Shown here: positions 63,132-64,000 of the stretch, piece after piece
How positions within the stretch are numbered: position 1 is the stretch's first letter
Layout of the letters: each line of letters begins with the position of its first letter
Source of the DNA: an uncultured Desulfobulbaceae bacterium
Lineage (GTDB): Bacteria > Desulfobacterota > Desulfobulbia > Desulfobulbales > BM004
Direction of reading: 5' to 3'
NCBI GenBank assembly: GCA_947259115.1
Contig: CAMYKS010000006.1
Span: 62,001 to 126,000 of the forward strand
DNA length: 64,000 nt
The notes under the pieces: generated by a model
What the model saw: only the letters and a program-made list of their open reading frames with translations
Told to the model about the DNA's origin: nothing
Databases searched by the model: none
Position numbers and translations under genes: made by a program

Positions 63132-64000
63132 CTATCTGCGATGTCCCATGATAAACCGTCGGAACTCTTGCTGCGTGCATCCCCATATTACGACCAAGGA
63201 CATTATTCCGCCGCTGAACAGGAATATGACGTTCAGGCGATGATTGAAATAGTCGGCTGCCACTCCCGCAATTCCCATGGCAACAGGTGAAACACATAGC
63301 ACAAGAGTTGTTAATACAGATAAGACCCTACCCCTCATTTCCTGGGGGATAGAGACCTGAAGTTTCGAATATATATAGTTACTGTTTAATCCAGTCAGAA
63401 TCCCGTTGCCGGTCATAATGATCAAGGCGAGCCATGTCTGATGGACAAATGCCAGAGCACCATACCCTATACCCATGAAAAACATACATGCCATCATCAG
63501 CCAACCTATCCCATGGCCACGCTTGGGAAGGATGGCCGGCAACCAGTAGCCGATGGTGGTGCCCAGGGCCATACCTGCGAAGATATACCCGACCCAATCG
63601 AGCGTGGCATTCAGGAACCTGCCGTCCTTCACATAAAAGGGCATGAGGACAAAAAAAGGCTCAACAAAAAAATTGAGCGCTCCGTAGACCCAAATAACAT
63701 TACGCAGCCCTCTATTCTTCAAAACAAAGGCAAACCCTTCTTTTGTATCTGTGAAAAGCTGCTTAACAGATTTTCGCCAATCGCCAAGCCCACCCTGCGG
63801 TTTCTGGATTGTCGTAATAAAACTCTCACTCGCAGCACTGAAAATAAAGGTTAAACTATCCAGGATAAATATTGCCGGCCCACCGAGCATACGGTATATG
63901 ACAGCACCAACCCCTCTGCCCAGCAGATCCGCTACCTGTATCAGCACCATCTCCAGGGCATTGGCGGTTGCCACCTTATCAAAGGGTACAAGATCAGGGG
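63132..64000 (-). CDS. MFS transporter, partial (C-terminal part)
   Basis: The frame runs off the right edge without a start (reads PDLVPFDKVATANALEMVL at the border), so only the last 290 or so residues are present. It has about seven membrane helices and MFS marks such as the internal repeat LTGLNSNYIYSKLQVSIPQEMRGRVLS-type segment at helix 10-11 (TGLNSNYIYSKLQ, then PQEMRGRVLS). It resembles EntS-like exporters of small solutes. The 3' end is complete. Substrate unknown. Confidence 0.88.
   Translation of the reverse strand, partial: PDLVPFDKVATANALEMVLIQVADLLGRGVGAVIYRMLGGPAIFILDSLTFIFSAASESFITTIQKPQGGLGDWRKSVKQLFTDTKEGFAFVLKNRGLRNVIWVYGALNFFVEPFFVLMPFYVKDGRFLNATLDWVGYIFAGMALGTTIGYWLPAILPKRGHGIGWLMMACMFFMGIGYGALAFVHQTWLALIIMTGNGILTGLNSNYIYSKLQVSIPQEMRGRVLSVLTTLVLCVSPVAMGIAGVAADYFNHRLNVIFLFSGGIMSLVVIWGCTQQEFRRFIMGHRR

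Overview
The window looks like a chromosomal segment of a sulfate-reducer-type Desulfobacterota (deltaproteobacterium), probably from the Desulfobulbales side. This is inferred from gene content: an HdrC/MvhD/MetV redox trio, an aldehyde:ferredoxin-type tungsto/molybdo-oxidoreductase with a MoaD-like carrier, a tmRNA tag reading ADDYNYAVAA, a sigma-54 activator beside type IV pilus genes, and the gene order yggT-divIVA-DUF167. No rRNA or tRNA gene was found. The only stable RNA gene I can support is tmRNA (ssrA).

Layout. 0-13.9 kb is housekeeping. On the plus strand lie an RdgC-like protein with a possible C-terminal-half partner, gatB, radC and hemW. On the minus strand is a long run: GAF/sigma-54 activator, YhaM-like exoribonuclease, holB, ricT-like, metG, yggT, divIVA-domain, DUF167 and a MORN-repeat protein. 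14-27 kb is a type IV pilus block: FimT/GspH-like, an inverted PilE-like pilin, PilW, PilV, PilX, a 2422-residue PilY1-like tip protein with two poly-threonine linkers, then PilB. Two sigma-54 type (-24/-12) promoter candidates precede the pilins. 26.9-27.8 kb holds smpB and ssrA.

27.8-36.6 kb is an accessory island at the 3' end of ssrA. A second, slightly divergent copy of the ssrA 3' end lies at about 36.55 kb. Between the two copies are a GIY-YIG protein with REP-like palindromes, a Fic protein with Gln in place of the usual catalytic His, a three-gene RND efflux operon, and three diverged copies of a non-coding repeat. No integrase remains.

37-53 kb: a secreted repeat/peptidoglycan-binding protein, elbB, hpt, bioD, hdrC-mvhD-metV (no metF), mobB, mobA, and a six-gene minus-strand run (FAH, AEC transporter, MoxR, CoxE-like VWA, radical SAM, HesA/MoeB). 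A MoaD-like protein, an unknown protein and the AOR-family enzyme follow. The AOR carries an apparent in-frame internal deletion. Much of 43-52.6 kb can be read as molybdenum/tungsten cofactor handling.

53-64 kb is signalling and envelope: a three-repeat Cys protein, a CheY-like receiver, an HD-GYP protein preceded by an overlapping 45-residue membrane-protein gene, a LuxR-type response regulator, a PAS histidine kinase, an ABC-type binding protein, a TonB-dependent receptor, a 35-residue peptide gene with a strong ribosome binding site, and a partial MFS transporter. The least expected signal is a triple TACGTA element with identical 13/12-bp spacing and the same orientation. It occurs upstream of both the HD-GYP unit (55.9 kb) and the 35-residue peptide gene (62.6 kb), suggesting one unknown regulator controls both.
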